Shown: positions 36,997 to 50,588, counted from the stretch's first letter. The stretch: DNA of 64,000 nt from Piper betle (GCA_033002965.1 JAURVB010014082.1:124001-188000), one strand, 5' to 3'. Notes: generated by a model from the sequence alone, not told the origin. Numbers and translations are program-made.

Positions 36997-38080
36997 ATGG
37001 GCTTGACCACAAGAACCATACGCCGCCTCCGCCCGCCGGAATCCCAACCCGGCCACCTATCGCCGCCGCCGGCGAGCCTCCGCCACCATGTCCGCCACTT
37101 GGGTTTCCTCCCCGACGACCACATTGAGCTCTCCACCAATCTCGTCATCTCCGGCGCGAAGGCCGGCGACCTCGCCGCCGCCCACGCCGTGTTCGACCGT
37201 ATGCCCCAGAGAAGCGTCGTCGCCTGGACGGCACTGATCTCCGGGCACGCTCGGCACGGCTCGCCCAGCGTCGCGCTGGAGCTGTTCTCGTCGATGCGCC
37301 GCTCGGGGGAGTGCGCGGCTAACGAGCACACCTACGGGTGCGTGCTCCGGGCATGCACGGGAGAGGGGGACGGTCTGTGGGGAGCAGGTGCATGCTTGCG
37401 TTTGGAAGTCTGGGTTTTGCGCGTCGGTGTTCGTGGGCAGTGCGTTGGTTGGGTTATATTCGAAGGGTGGGAGGATTGACGAGGCCGGCGTGGTGTTTGA
37501 GGAAATGCTGGATCGGGATTTGGTGTGTTGGAATGCGATGGTTTGTGGGTACGCCCTGCATGGACTTGAAAAGGAAGCGTTTTGGACGTTTCGTTCTATG
37601 CTTTGTCATGGTGAGTTCTATCTTATCATCGTAATAGCCATGCGTCGACTAGTGCTTGCTATTTGTAACTAAATTGACATTAGTTTTTTATCAGTAAATG
37701 CATTATTTGATACAGTTTTTATAGTATAAGATTGATTTAATTTGATGGTGAAGAGATTAAACAGTAAGACTTGGGGATGATTATATGAGGATATAAGAAG
37801 TTGGAAAGAACAGATTAAAACTGAACGCTAATTCGAAAAGGAGGAATAAGGAGACAAAAGATTAGAATATGGGGAAGAATATGGTTTCTTTCATTTCAAA
37901 CGTTGAATGTGGAAATACATTGAAGCTTCTTTTATACAACCATCGGCTTCACTTTTTATATATATTAATTCTAGCTACTAAATACTGATTGCCAAATTAA
38001 ATAAAACACCCAGCTACTTTTAATATATTGTACGTATCGGTAAAGTGGTCGTCGTGATTTCTGAAATAATGTACGGAAGG

Positions 38081-38117
<37 letters not shown>

Positions 38118-39269
38118 TTTGTGGGACATTGGTTGTAGTTCAACATTCAAAGTTCGTTGCTCAATGTACTCACAGACATGGTGCCGGATTGCTTCACCCT
38201 TTCAAGTGTTATCAAAGCTTGTTCTGGAGGTGGAAGCCTGAATATGGTGAAGTTGGCGCATGGTTTTGTTGTCAAACTGGGTTTTGAGTGCGGCTGTGTT
38301 GTAGCTGGATCTCTTGTAGATTCTTATGCTAGGTGCAAGAGTTTGACTTCTGCAAGGCTTGTGTATAATTCTTTGCAGCACAAGGATCTGATATCCAGCA
38401 CTGCCTTGATAACAGCCTATGCACGGGCTGGGCATCTGACTGAACCAGCTCTGGAGATTTTCAGCGGATTAAATCTTATGGATATGTCTATGGATGGCGT
38501 CATCATGTGCTCTGTGCTCAACATATGTGCCAACAATGCCTTTTTGAATTTGGGCAAACAAATCCATGCTGTTTCCATCAAGAGAAATGCACATGATACT
38601 CCCTTAGGTAATGCTCTTATTGATATGTATGCCAAGTCGGGAGTAATAATGGATGCCCGTCTCGCCTTTCATGAAATAAGAGAGAAAAATGTGATTTCTT
38701 GGACATCATTGATAACTGGGTATGGTAAACATGGATGTGGTGAAGAAGCACTCACACTGTTCAAGGAGATGGAAAGTTTTGGTTTGAAGCCAAACGACAT
38801 CACATTCTTGTCTGTTATTTCCGCTTGCAGTCATGCTGGATTAATTGGTGAGGGATGGGAATGTTTTAACATGATGTGCAATAACCATCATATTGTCCCT
38901 CGGCATGAGCACTACTCAAGTGTAATTGACCTTCTTGCACGTGGTGGTCAACTGGATGAGGCCTATAACATGATGCTGCAGTTTAAGAAGAGCCTCCCCG
39001 TGTCAGTATGGTGTGCTCTGCTTGGTGCTTGTGAAGCCCATGGCAACAAATTTCTGGGAGAAACAGTAGCTAAGCATCTGTTAGCAATGGTGCCTGGGAA
39101 CGCTGTGAACTATATTTCATTGTCAAACATTTACGCATCTTCTGGTTACTGGAATGAAGCATTTAGTACAAGAAAACTGATGGAAGAGAAGGGTTTGAAG
39201 AAGGAAGTTGGTTACAGTTTGATGCCTTTGGCCAGAAAGAATACATCCTTGCCTCTTGAAGCAAGTTGA
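36997..39269 (+). CDS. Pentatricopeptide repeat (PLS-E type) protein, with intron and apparent frame break
   Basis: RNA-binding PPR protein, probably acting in plastids or mitochondria on transcript editing or processing. Exon 1 is 36997-37610 and exon 2 is 38176-39269; the intron has a consensus donor (G|GTGAGT) and acceptor (CACAG|AC). PPR motifs include FDRMPQRSVVAWTALISGHA, GSALVGLYSKGG, DLVCWNAMVCGYALHGLEKE, NALIDMYAKSGVI, NVISWTSLITGYGKHGCGEE and NDITFLSVISACSHAGL. The C-terminus resembles an E motif (NAVNYISLSNIYASSGYWNE); no DYW domain follows. At the G5 run 37365-37369 the frame slips by one: removing one G joins LRACTGEG to TVCGEQVHACVWKSG and makes the exon 1 phase fit exon 2, giving 568 residues. 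As written, translation would stop near 37477. A consensus error is more likely than a pseudogene. Confidence 0.85.
38084..38117. repeat. (TTA)n microsatellite in the PPR intron
   Basis: About 11 TTA units close to the 3' splice site of the PPR intron. Confidence 0.9.
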
Positions 39270-41486
39270 AATAATAGTTGTTTGTAGATTTTGGAACTCC
39301 GCTAAGGTTGACGAAGCTGATCATATTCATCTTTACACCAAAGACGAGGCAGTAATCAGGTTAGAGTTGCTTATAAAAAACTATCTACTTTTTAGCCTTC
39401 ATTGTTTTCTTCATTGCAAATCCTATTGGCCTGCTTATTAATCTCATAATTCTGAGTTACAATGGCTTCCCTTCGGCTAATGTTGAAGGTTCACTTGAGT
39501 TGTTTTAGATCTTCTCATTTTATGCCAAAGATTGAATCATCATGACCATCATACTGGTCTTTACCATGGATTGTCTTTCTTTGCTTCTACCTCCTCGTCC
39601 CATTGACAAGAAATAGTACAAGCTTTACGGCATATGAAAGATCGTATTCGTATAATTTGTATCTTATCAGACTTTGTAGGCAGAGCATTTTTATATATTT
39701 AACTGTTCAGTTGTTTTTGTTATAAATTTCTAGGGAAATGGCATGTTTGTTGCCTCTGTTCTGTTTATTTACAGATTCTCTTTTCTCTAGAACTGCAATG
39801 TCAGTATTGGCAAGCCCGATCATTGCTGTTCATGGCTAGTGAGTGGATAGAGGAAAACATCTTGGTTCAGCAAGCAAGGTACAAAGCTACTTAAAATCTT
39901 GTAATTGTTTTTATTGGATCCGCCAACATTGCCTCTAAAGTGTTTCCACATTTGAGATGCATCATAGTGTTGGATCTGTTCTGCAGTAGGGTCACCAAAG
40001 TACCCTTCCATAATTGGATTAATGAGCAGGAAGATATCTTGACTAGTCTGGCACTAAAACGGCTTCGTTGCCCGTGTTTGTGACTTGTTTATGCAGTTCA
40101 GACGTTGAGAGTTTAGGCCTTGCCCGAGGATATGCAGCACCTTGCCGGACTCCAGCCGGCTTCCTCTTGGCTAAAAGAATGCAAGATTGACAGAAAAGAG
40201 TGGCACAAGATTGATTTCATTCCAAGCATTTAAATTGATGAGGCAAACATCTACGGTAAAGAACACAATCCGTGTGACGACATTCCATTGCCAAACTTGA
40301 AATACCTTTCTGTGAGTACAATAATCTCGTGCATTAGAATCTCCAGTTCTTTTTTGTTTTAATATTATTATTTTCATTTTTTTAAATGATGTGCTTAATA
40401 ATCTCATCTCACTGGTAACGTTTTACGCTGGTTCTACAGAAATTGATAACATTTGCATGCAGTCCACTGTGGCATTGCAGGAGACCAGCCCCTCGATCGG
40501 TATGCTTTTAGATAAAATGCATGTTTACATATTGCACTTATATTATTCATGTACTTAACCATGATATGTGTCCAGTTTACATGTAGCATATATACATTCA
40601 CTCAATTATATTATTTTATTTATTATAAGAAAAATATTAAATATTGAAAATAGTAAAGAGTTCTACCGCTAGTCCAGTTAAATCAGACTCAGTGCAATTA
40701 AGTTTTACCGAACTCTTGGCAGTTTTGATTGACACCGTAATAACACGATAAATCACTATAAATACAAGAGAATAATACAAGCTTGATATAAGCTATAGAT
40801 TATTAGCCGTAGAATTAGAAATTGAGACATGGAAGGTTCCAAGTGTATGTCGGCACTAATCAAATGTAAAGACGCAAACAAATCCTCACCCAATAATTAT
40901 TATTAAGTTCCGAGGGCAAGAGTCTACTTGATTGAGTGACAAGGTTAGGTGAAAAGCAACAAAAAGATAAAACAAAGGAGGCAAACAACAAAACAAAAGG
41001 CATGTTTCGAATATGGTCTAAATATGCCGCATGTTTAGCAGACAAAGTTGTTAAGAGAGTCGTTTTTCTTATCATTTCATGCGAAAGACAAAGCTGCGTC
41101 TATTGAAAACTTGCAAGATGGAGCCGAACTTAGACGAATGGAAAGTTCACTTCTTCGAGTCTCTTTTTCCTTATTTTTCCGAAGCTATTATGAAGTTTGG
41201 AGATATCTTTCACCGCTTTTTCCAATCGTCTCCCTGCTAGCATCTACCCACAAAATCGGGGATCCAACCTACTTCATGCTACAAGCAAACACCACCTTGC
41301 CAAGTTAACAAAATTTCTTAATTTCATGGCCTCTTCCATGGCTAGATCAAATGCTTTGATCAAACCCAGGAGTTCTTCCACAACATATCAAAAAGGTGAG
41401 TGTAATGGCGCTTCTTAGATACTTGATTTTAATCGCCAACTACCTATTTTGTGTGGAGCTTGTAAGAAAAAAGCAAACGAATAGAA
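39270..41486. other. Spacer with possible small coding remnants
   Basis: No gene that I can define. On the minus strand 40011-39888 reads MEGYFGDPTAEQIQHYDASQ followed by MWKHFRGNVGG, and near 40160-40090 KRKPAGVRQGAAYPRARPKL. These look protein-like but could not be linked into an intact gene. Confidence 0.3.
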
Positions 41487-43415
41487 TCATAGCAAAACCT
41501 CAATTGTGTGTGCTATGTAGAAAGAAGTATGGATCACTCTAACCATGGAAAAGCTGTACAGAGGACATGTAAATAATCCCATCCCAAACGACGGAAGAAC
41601 AGAATGATCAAATACTCTACTACTTCCCCTTCTCGTCGATTTGGATTTCTTCATCTTTTGGCTCTTTTCGTCGGCAGCACTGCTCCATGTATAATCCACG
41701 GGAATAGCGAAGGGATCCACTTCGTTCCAAGCCGAGCTCACCCCATTCTTCCATCTCCCAACATTGCCATTGCTGCTCCAATGCGAAGACGACGAGAGGT
41801 GGTCGGCGTCCTTGAGCTGCCCAGGACTGGACATGGGCGTATAGAACTGCTCCGTCGCTTCCATGTGGACGAACTTGGTGAACGTCACGATCACCCTCAC
41901 CGTCGGCACCACCGGTATCGCCACCTGAGAATCAATCCACCATTGAAAAAGATGACAACTTTGAAATCAGCTAGCAGAAGATAGAGAGAGAGAGGAAGGT
42001 GTGGAGTTACCTTCACCGGAAAAGTGGCCGGTGGGAGCTTGGTGGTGAGGAGCTCACGGAGACGACGCACCGCCTTCACCTTGTTGGCGAGGATGTCGAG
42101 CAGGGGGAGGAGTTCCTCTGTCTTCAATGGGAATTGCTCCGTTAGCCACACCGACGGCCGGAGACTCTTCACGTACTCGCTCTCCTTGCACGGCGGCGGC
42201 GCTGGCCACGCCGCCGGCGGCCGCCTCGCCATCATCGACCTCTGGCCGTGGAAGCTGTGCCGGGCGGAGGACGGGGCGTTGGCGCTCCCCCACCCCTCTT
42301 CTCCAAGTCGCCCCTTTCGACGCAGCTGTTCCGGCGCTTGGGCGGCGCTTCGAAGCTTATGAAGTCGGAGTTCTCGGCGACGAGGAACCCGTCCTCGTCG
42401 TCGCTGCTGTCGCCGAACACCAGTTCGACGCCGCCGGAGCCGGCCTTCGCCGGCGAGAAAGGCGACGGCTTTCTGGTTCGGAAGGTGAAGACGACGTTGT
42501 GGACCTCGTAGACCTTGGCCTTCCACTCCCCACCGTCTCCGTCCGCTCCTGCTTCCTCCAATTGGTGCGGCCGACCAGCTCTGCCTTGGTCACGTCCACC
42601 CCCGGCCGGTACACGCTGCTCTGGGCGGCGAAGGTCGCCTCGTCCTCCGGCGAGAGCGGGGCACCGGCGTTCTCGAAGGCGTCGAACACCCGCCGCTCGT
42701 CGCGGTTGAGCACGAGCAGCGTCCCCGGCGGGAGCCTGCGAGCGGCGTCGCCGTCGCCGAGGAAGAGGAAGCTCTGGTCGGCGCGGTGAACCTTCAACCC
42801 GTCGAAGCCGGCGAGGGAGGTGTCGGCACGGAGGTCGGCGTCGCGTTTCCAGATCCGGTAGGTGTCGGATGGGGCGAAGTGGCGGGCGAAGGGGAGCAGC
42901 GAGCTCTCAAAGTGGAACGACATCTCCATGTAGAAGTCCGGCATCCGCCGGAGAGCGGCCAGGAGGCGGGGCAGCCGCCGGCGCCACTTCGCCCAGGCCG
43001 CGGCATGGTGGTGCCGGAGCAGCGCCACCGCGATCTGGCCCCGCCGGGCGCACACCGCCTCCTGCAGCGCATTCCACCCGGCCTCGTTCTGGAGGGAGAC
43101 GTCGGCGCCGGCGCCGGCGAGGGCGCGGGCGGCGCGGAGGTCGTCGAGCTTGACGGCGAGGTGGAGCGGGGTGTCCCGGCCGGGCACATCGCGGCGGTCG
43201 AGCGCGGCGGAGATTTGGTCGGCGACCTGCTCCTGGGCTATGGACTCCGACTCTGTGCGGACGAGGGATGGGTCGGCCAGGCGAGGGAGGCCGGCGACGA
43301 GTCGGGCCAGTCTGGCGTAGTCGCCGGCGGCCACCGCGTAGTGGGCGGGGCTGTGTGTGTAGTCCTCTAGCCTCACCTCCTTGCTCGCCATTGCCATGCC
43401 CATCTTCTTCGCCAT
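41487..43415 (-). CDS. Ankyrin repeat / GPCR-chaperone domain protein (ANKRD13-like), two apparent frame breaks
   Basis: Plant ankyrin-repeat protein with the GPCR_chapero_1 (DUF3424-type) region; the animal relatives bind ubiquitinated membrane cargo. Exon 1 is 43415-42011 and exon 2 is 41924-41487. N-terminal repeats: YTHSPAHYAVAAGDYARLAR, GRDTPLHLAVKLDDLRAARA and GWNALQEAVCARRGQIAVAL. Chaperone region: MPDFYMEMSFHFESS, SDTYRIWKRDADLRADTSLA, FDGLKVHRADQSFLFLG, VYEVHNVVFTFRTRK, SEYVKSLRPSVWLTEQFPLK, ILANKVKAVRRLRELLTTKL and VAIPVVPTVRVIVTFTKF. As written, the frame changes at the C4 run 42528-42531 and the C5 run 42287-42291. Adding one base at each restores all motifs and makes exon 1 exactly 469 codons in phase with exon 2, for about 614 residues. 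The last 40 residues after KKSKSTRRGSSR look unlike the family, so the true stop may also be displaced. Confidence 0.85.
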
Positions 43416-43499
43416 GGTATTGTTGTAGTAAAACTTTGTGGAGATATATACCATATATATATGGAAACTTATAGCTGCCAATGATCATCTAACTTATTG

Positions 43500-45480
43500 G
43501 GCATTGCAAAAAAGCAAATGAGAAGTTCATCAATCTGAACCAAGACTAGAGAACTTGAAATCAAATGCCCATTTTTTATGCTAATCTATTTATGATTATA
43601 TACCAAGTTACCAGATGTCCATCTTTCGTACAGATAACATGTAATATATGTAGTATCAGAGAAGAGGAGGGGAGAGATGGGATAAAAGCGAGGTGCGATG
43701 GAGCAAAAGAAAGATGGTCGTATCTGCGATTTGTTGGATAGCGGCAGCCTCTTCTTTTCTTTTTAGGCTTTACGCTTTACTCTTTATTGGGTTTCTGCCC
43801 CGTCCCCCAACGGAAGAAAAGCAGAAAAAGATAGTCATTTTCTATTCGTACATCTTTGATAATTTCTGTTCATCACCAATTACATCAGGAAATAGACAAA
43901 GCGTGGTCAAAAAATGAAGTATTTCAATGTTCAACACGTCCAAATTTCAATAAGCCCCTCCGTAATCTGTGATTGCTACGCACATACCGGGTTTATTAGT
44001 ACAAGGAATCCATGGCGGGGCCGCAGATGCAGTGGGAGAGCGAGCGACAGCGCACGGATGGACAAGGACGGGTCAAGGGCGAGCGATGGCGCCATTTTGA
44101 GATTGAAGAATGCATGCAGCAGCAGCACGCTATGCCTAACCGTAGCTTACTGCTTATCACACCCCCCTCCATGCCCAAATTCACGTCTAGTCTTGTCCCT
44201 GTCTTCCCTTCGTCTTCTTCTTTCATCCCTTTTCTCGTTGCACCATCCAAGGGACCCCCGTCTTTGGCCCTGCATCATCTCTCGCTCCTTCCCAGCTAGC
44301 TTTCCTCTTCGCCGCGGCCTGCAACAAACTGGTGGCCTTCTCGGAGAGGGAGAAGGGTTCCCCGGCGGCGCATGCCATGGGTATTGATTCTATTGACAAG
44401 TTGACTGATTTATGACAATGCTGCTTCAATGCTTGCAATAATCAGAGTCTACCCCACACTTTATTTTACGTGTTTCTTCCCATACCGGAAGAAACCAACA
44501 AAGGGGCATGAGGAGAACTACATAGATTCTTCATAAAAGTGAGGAGACTCTTGCCAGTTCTCTTAGCTAGGACATTTGATTGGAAAGTGCATTCATTGTT
44601 TGAATCTTATCTATTTCCCCATTATTAGTTGCCTAAGATTACCCAGTTGTGGCGAAGGTAATTGTAAGACAAGAGCGTGCTAAGAAATTTTCCAAACTCA
44701 TTCCTTAATGAGCTATACACATTTTTGTATAATGTTCGTATGATCAACTTCGTGGCGGGTGTGTTGATGCAAATTGAATGACCCAGTTTTGATGGTCGGG
44801 TTGGGGGGAGGAAGAGGAACACGAGCTGTTTTCTTTTTACTTAATATTATATATATATTTACACGTGTTATCTGAAAAAAATTGTAAATTGTAAGGGTGT
44901 TTTTAATATCTCGATCAAAGTCCAATTTGCTCAATCTTTGGCTCGTGTTCATTTGAGTTAAAACTCAATTCAAAATTAGTGTTATTTTTTTGATAAAATT
45001 TTAAAATTTTTAACTAAAATCTAAAACATAAGAAAATAATTTGAACTGTTAAAAATATACGTGTGTAGGAAGAATTTATAAATATTCATAGCTTATGCAA
45101 TTTTATCTGCTGTAATTATTATGTAAATGCATTCAATTTTTTTGCTTTACAATGTATTATTCTATAAGCTTTAATTATTCATATTTGTCAAATGCAACTT
45201 ATATCATATAATATTTTAATCTATTAACCACAAGGTATTTCCATTCACTGACTGTTTCCAAAAAAGTGAAGGCTGTAGCTATATAAAATATCTAAACGGG
45301 GAGCAAATTAAAAAATATAAATTTAATGTGATTATATTTAGTTAAAAGTATATTTAAACATATACTTTTTTATGAAACGTGAACACCAAATATCAAATAA
45401 TAAATGTTTTTAAATATATATTTTCACAAAAAACAAAATTCTTATCCAACGAGCGAAAAACCCATCGATAGGTGATGGGT
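43500..45480. other. Spacer, no gene seen
   Basis: Lies between the divergent ANKRD13-like and bromodomain genes. A moderately GC-rich patch at 43980-44400 has open frames on both strands, none with a family motif. Confidence 0.4.
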
Positions 45481-45587
45481 AGGTGTGAGTGGCGAAGATG
45501 CCGTCTCTGACAAGGCAGGCAGTCCCCGCCCCCACCACCCGCCAACCCATTTACTCACCGACGACGCCGCCTGAAATCTCGCATCTC

Positions 45588-45595
45588 TGACGTCA
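45588..45595. promoter_or_regulatory. TGACGTCA C-box/CRE palindrome upstream of the bromodomain gene
   Basis: A perfect bZIP-binding palindrome about 370 bp upstream of the proposed start, within a C-rich promoter-like stretch (45500-45800). Function inferred from motif only. Confidence 0.4.
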
Positions 45596-45962
45596 CCCAT
45601 CATGCCCTATTCGGACCCTTACCCGCCCAAGGCCCGCCCACGCTCCACACGCCACGCTCCACCTGGACCCACCATTCCCCCAACCCTTGACTTTCCACCC
45701 CCGACCCCAACAAAACGGCGACCTTAACGGCGTCGACACCCTCTTCCCCGTCACATCACCGAGCCTCCGCCCCCGGACCCGAGCCGCGACCCGTCAAACC
45801 ACGAAACCGCGTCGAAACGCGACCGAGCCTCAGGTTCGGTGTGTGGGAAGCGGAGCCTCGGCCGAAAAAAGTAACGCAGGAGGAGAGAGAAGGCGAGGCT
45901 CGGAGTAGGTGCGGGGAAAGGGAGGTCGGCAGCGCCGAGGGCTAGGTTCTCCGCCGCGATCG

Positions 45963-48900
45963 ATGGGCAAGATCGCCGACTCCGCCGCCCGCAAATGGCG
46001 GAAGCTCGAACCGCAGGCGGCCGTCGCCGTCCCCTGTGACGGCGGGCGTGGGAGTGAGGTGAGGAGGAGGAGGAAAAGAAGAAGGGCCGGCTGCCGGCGC
46101 AGCCGTCGGTGCCGAATCGAGGTAGGCCGGACCCACCGCCGGAGTCGGAGACGCGCCGCAGTCTCCGGCCGCTCCGCCGCCGGCAGTACTACTGCGAGTA
46201 CTACGAGGAGTTCGACGATGACGAGTTCGAAGAGCTCCCGCCGGCGAGGGACGGGGATGGCGAGGAAGAGGAGGACGAGCCGGAGGCGAGGAGGAAGGAG
46301 AAGAAGCTCAACCTGGTGCTGAAGAAGGCGGCGTCCCCCGCTCCGCTTCCCCCGCCGCCCGCCCCGGCGGCGGATTCGTCGGACGGGGAGAAGGAGCGGC
46401 ATCCGTTGAAGAAGCGGCGAATCTGCGGGAATGCCGGCGACGGTGGGGTCCGGCCTATTGGATCGGGGGATGAGAAGGTGTGGTGGAGCTTCCTCCCATG
46501 GCGATAGCCTTTGATTCCTATCTTCTTCAACCTCCCCTACTATTTAAATCTGGTTGTCTGATTCGTGGGTTGTTTTCTGCTTTTCGAGTCAACTGTCACT
46601 ACCTGTTCTTCTGTCCCCCCCTCTCTTCCATCCTTCTCACTCTACCTCTTGTATGTCCCCCTACTCTACTGGTTAGCAAGCTCTATTAACGGCGGCTTAC
46701 ATGTTTGCTAAAATGTGCAGAAGAGAATGGCGGGTAGGATTCATCATCAAGTTGGAACAGTTTCGGTTCCAGGTGGTCTTTGTTGTGATGATTACTTACT
46801 GATTGCTGATGTGATCCATTTCTGATGGGCGGTGTCTTACATTTGGTTATTGTTGTTCTTCTGATCCAGGCTCTCCGACGTCTGATTCGCGGTTAGCGGC
46901 GCCATTGCCGGACAAGGAGGCGTTGGAGCTCATCCTTTACAAGCTTCAAAAGTGATGCATCCCCCTTTGTTTGTTTTCTTTTGTTTGTCATCTGTGGACT
47001 GTGATGTTTTGTATGCACCAGTAGGCGGGTCTTGTCACGGTGATTAAGTTGGGTTGGGCTGTTGTTGTGGCAGGAAGGATACATATGGTGTGTTTGCGGA
47101 GCCGGTGGATCCAGAGGAGGTTTGTAATTCTTCGATGCCTCCTTGTTCGAAGTTGATCTCTATGGCTGGTTTGTGTTGATTCTGATGTTCTATCATATTG
47201 GCAGCTTCCTGATTACCTTGATATTATCGAGAATCCTATGGACTTTGCCACTGTGAGGAAGAAGCTGTCAAGTGGGAATTACTCAACGTTAAAGCAATTG
47301 GAGGTTAGTACAGATATCTAATGGTGTTCTTCTCGTTGCTAGTCTGATAATGATTGGTGTACATCGAGCTGGTTGGCGTGGGACGTGTTATTTGGAAAAT
47401 TTGGTTTCATATGCCGTAGAAAGAGTTGTTTAAAATTAGTGTATTAGCATTAGGGTCACCATATGTATGAGTAGGGTGGGGATGATTGCCGTTAATTGTT
47501 GAGAAACATTGATGTGCTGAAAACAATGAGAGTACTTGGCTTGTATTTTTATATTGAAAATTACAAGAAGATTAAGCGTGATAAGCATGAATTGTTAAAT
47601 CCATATGTGGACTGGCTGAAAATATGATTACTTTTTCGACATTCTTATCACATGGTTTTCTTCTATAGCAACAATGCTACTGGCTTTCATTTTTGCTTTG
47701 TTTTTTCTTCCGTGAGCTTTTTGTTAAACAATTACTGTTAAATGATTTTGTTTGCTGGATTGAGCCTATGCTATGATAAAGAGAAGTGACTATCATACAG
47801 TAGAGTATGAAGATATTTATTCTCAAGTAAAATAAACGAATAGTTGTGATACTCTATTCAGCAGGCATGAATTGGGCCTACTGGTGTAAAGCACCTTGCA
47901 AAGAATTGAATCTTAACTAGTTGCGTAAATATTAGAGCTGGATATAAAAGGTTTCTATAAGAAAATTACTTACCAAGGAATTCTGTTTTGATTTAAACTT
48001 TTTCAATTTTTTATATACGGATTAAACTATTATAAAAAACTATTAAAGATTTTATTAGTTATCTTTAAATAAGAGTCATCCAACACATTGCAATGAAAGT
48101 CTTTGAATTAAAGGTCTTGAAGTGGCTTCTAAATGTTTCCTGTCACATGTAGAGTGATGTCTTCCTCATATGCTCCAATGCTATGCAATATAATGCTCAG
48201 GAGACCATTTACTTCAAACAGGTGCTAGTTCATTTCTCATTTTATTTCACTTATGTTTTGAATGAAATTGGAGTTGATATTATTTTTTAATTTGAGTTTA
48301 TGGCAGGCACGCACAATACAAGAATTAGCGAGAAAAAAATTTGACAAATTGAAAGCTGATGAGATCAAATCAGTGCAAAAGACAAGATCAGCTAGCATAG
48401 CAGAGAAACCAGTTAAAAAATATTTAGTAAGTGTTCAGGAACATGTGGTGTCTGATTTCTCTTCAGGGGCCACTGTAGCAGCCCAGAAAGATGCTTGTGC
48501 CTCGTCCAATGTTTCTCAAGATGGTGGTGTTGAGAAGCTGGTGAATGGGAATATAATTGCTCCTTCTGCAGATGGGAATTGTGTTGCAACTGAGAAACAA
48601 ATGGATAAGATGGAGGATGCTGTAGGTATGAAAATGTTGGTATTTCTACTAGTGCGTAGGTTAGATATTTTTCAGTTGTCGCACTAATTGTTGCCACTGA
48701 ATGGAAACATCTGGTAATCTTCATTCTGGAGTATTTTTACCTGCACGACAATAGTTGTGCCCTTATACATGCTAGGGTTATTTTAGGCATCATAACTACG
48801 TTATTTTTACGTGTTGGTATAAGTTAATACCGAAAATAAACTACTCACGGGGCCTAAAATAACCAGGGCATGTCTAGGGGCGCACAGGTAAAAATTGGGC

Positions 48901-50588
48901 TTCACTCTGGCTAATAGCGTCAATTTTTTGTGCTTATAATATCTGGTTTGAAGATTTCATCATGTCTCATCTTCACTTATAGTAATGATTTCTGTTCATT
49001 GTTGTACCTCAGCAAAGGACTCCCCACTTAAATTTGGGAAGAAATCATCTGTCCTGGAAGAAAATCGGCGGGCAACCTACCAATGTAGTCAACCAGTAGT
49101 TCAAACGGACTCCATGTTTTCGACTTTTGAGAGTGAAACAAAGCAGTTAATTGCTGTATGTGGTGATTGCGCTATTTGATATCTTATCTCAACAAATTAT
49201 TGTACTGATGAGCTCGTTGTTTTATTGATCAGGTTGGTTTTCATACTGAACATTCTTATGCAAGGAGCTTAGCTAGATTTGCCGCTATTCTGGGGCCCAC
49301 AGCTTGGACAGTTGCCTCAAAAATGATTGAACAGGCATTACCTGAAGGGTGTAAATTTGGTCGAGGCTGGGTTGGAGAGTATGAACCACTTCCAACCCCT
49401 GTGCTCACAGTTGAGAAAGTCCAGAGCCAGCTTACAATCAATGGTGTTTCGCGTGAGAAGACTGGTCTGAAGAAATCTAGGCAAGTCAATACAGCAAAAG
49501 TTGTGGAAAATGGGGGCAATAAAAATTTACATCTGCACCTAGGAAGTTTAAATGACAATACAGAAAGTGCTCGTCAAAAGGTTTCCAATGGTAGGGATGA
49601 AGGAAATGTGAAACAAGCCACATTGGAGGGAAGGCCTGTACTCTTTGGTTCTGCTGTTAACCAGCAGCACAAGACAATTGGGGTCATTGAGTCTACAAGA
49701 TCTGAAACTAGTGTGTTGAGGCAAAACGGAAGTAGCTGTACATCGTCAATGAATGTGAATAGTAATCAAGTGGCTTTGCAGAGGTTTGACCATAACTCAG
49801 AAAAAGAATCTTCGGGATTGCATGATGTTTTTTCAAGGAACAGAAATGCTGCTAGCGCTACTCATTCTAAGCCACCAGAAGGGGGAATCAAAGGTGCACA
49901 TTTTCCATATCAGGCTGGAAGCTACAGTCAGGGGTTGTTACCTAATGGAAATAGCATGAGTAGTTCTGATGCTAAAACAAGCCAGTTATCGCAGGATGCT
50001 ATTTATAAGCAGTTTAATGGTTATCCAAGTTTTGTTGTACAAAATTATGGCCAGCACAATGTGGATGATCCTGTTGAACTGATGAGAAGGTTATCTGGCA
50101 AGACATCAGGCCAGCCTCAGCTGAACCAGGATAACACAGTGAATAGTGTTGAAAATAGGATTATACCATCTGTTCCCTTTATTAAGCAAGAAAATTCAAG
50201 TGCTTCTGCAGCTGCTGCGCGTGCTTGGATGTCCATTGGACCTTCTACAAGTGGTCCAATTCGAGAAAATTTTACTCCTGTAAGCGTGAGACCGGAGACC
50301 AAAACTTTTACAGTCCCATTGGCACCACAGGCTGTCTATGCGAATGGCAAGGTGGCCCACCATGGAGGAGGTAGATTAATGGGTTTCTCTCAGAACATGG
50401 ATGCTAACTCTCCGAAATTTCAAATTAACCCTCACTGGCATGGACTTCCAAATGCCCAAAATGGTCAGAAAAAGGACATGCTTCCTCCGGATCTGAACAT
50501 CGGATTCCAAGCTCCTGCATCTCCAGCAAGGCAGTCATCTGGGATTCGTATAGATTCCCAGCAACCTGATCTGGCGTTGCAGCTTTGA
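45963..50588 (+). CDS. Bromodomain protein (plant DNA-binding bromodomain family), one apparent frame break
   Basis: Nuclear acetyl-lysine reader of the At1g20670/At1g76380 type; relatives are subunits of plant SWI/SNF remodellers. Nine exons: 45963-46477, 46721-46772, 46870-46951, 47074-47119, 47205-47303, 48153-48221, 48307-48625, 49013-49155 and 49233-50588; about 893 residues. The bromodomain spans roughly 203-310: [40 protein letters not shown], and [14 protein letters not shown] with the acetyl-lysine-contacting Asn at about 279. The C-terminal family blocks include [20 protein letters not shown] and [14 protein letters not shown], ending PDLALQL. The start [12 protein letters not shown] is one base out of frame with KKKGRLPAQ onward. 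One missing base between 46058 and 46077 (AAAA or GG run) repairs this and gives exon 1 exactly 172 codons. Otherwise translation would begin at Met 46109, losing the basic KKKGR segment. Confidence 0.9.

Noticed and set aside
42127..43370. Long open frames on the plus strand opposite the ANKRD13-like gene
   Set aside because: GC-rich third positions open the antisense frames. The translations are low-complexity Arg/Gly/Ala with no family motif, while the minus strand gives conserved ankyrin and chaperone blocks.
43983..44400. Possible small gene in a GC-richer patch
   Set aside because: Open on both strands but neither translation resembles a protein family and no exon chain could be built.
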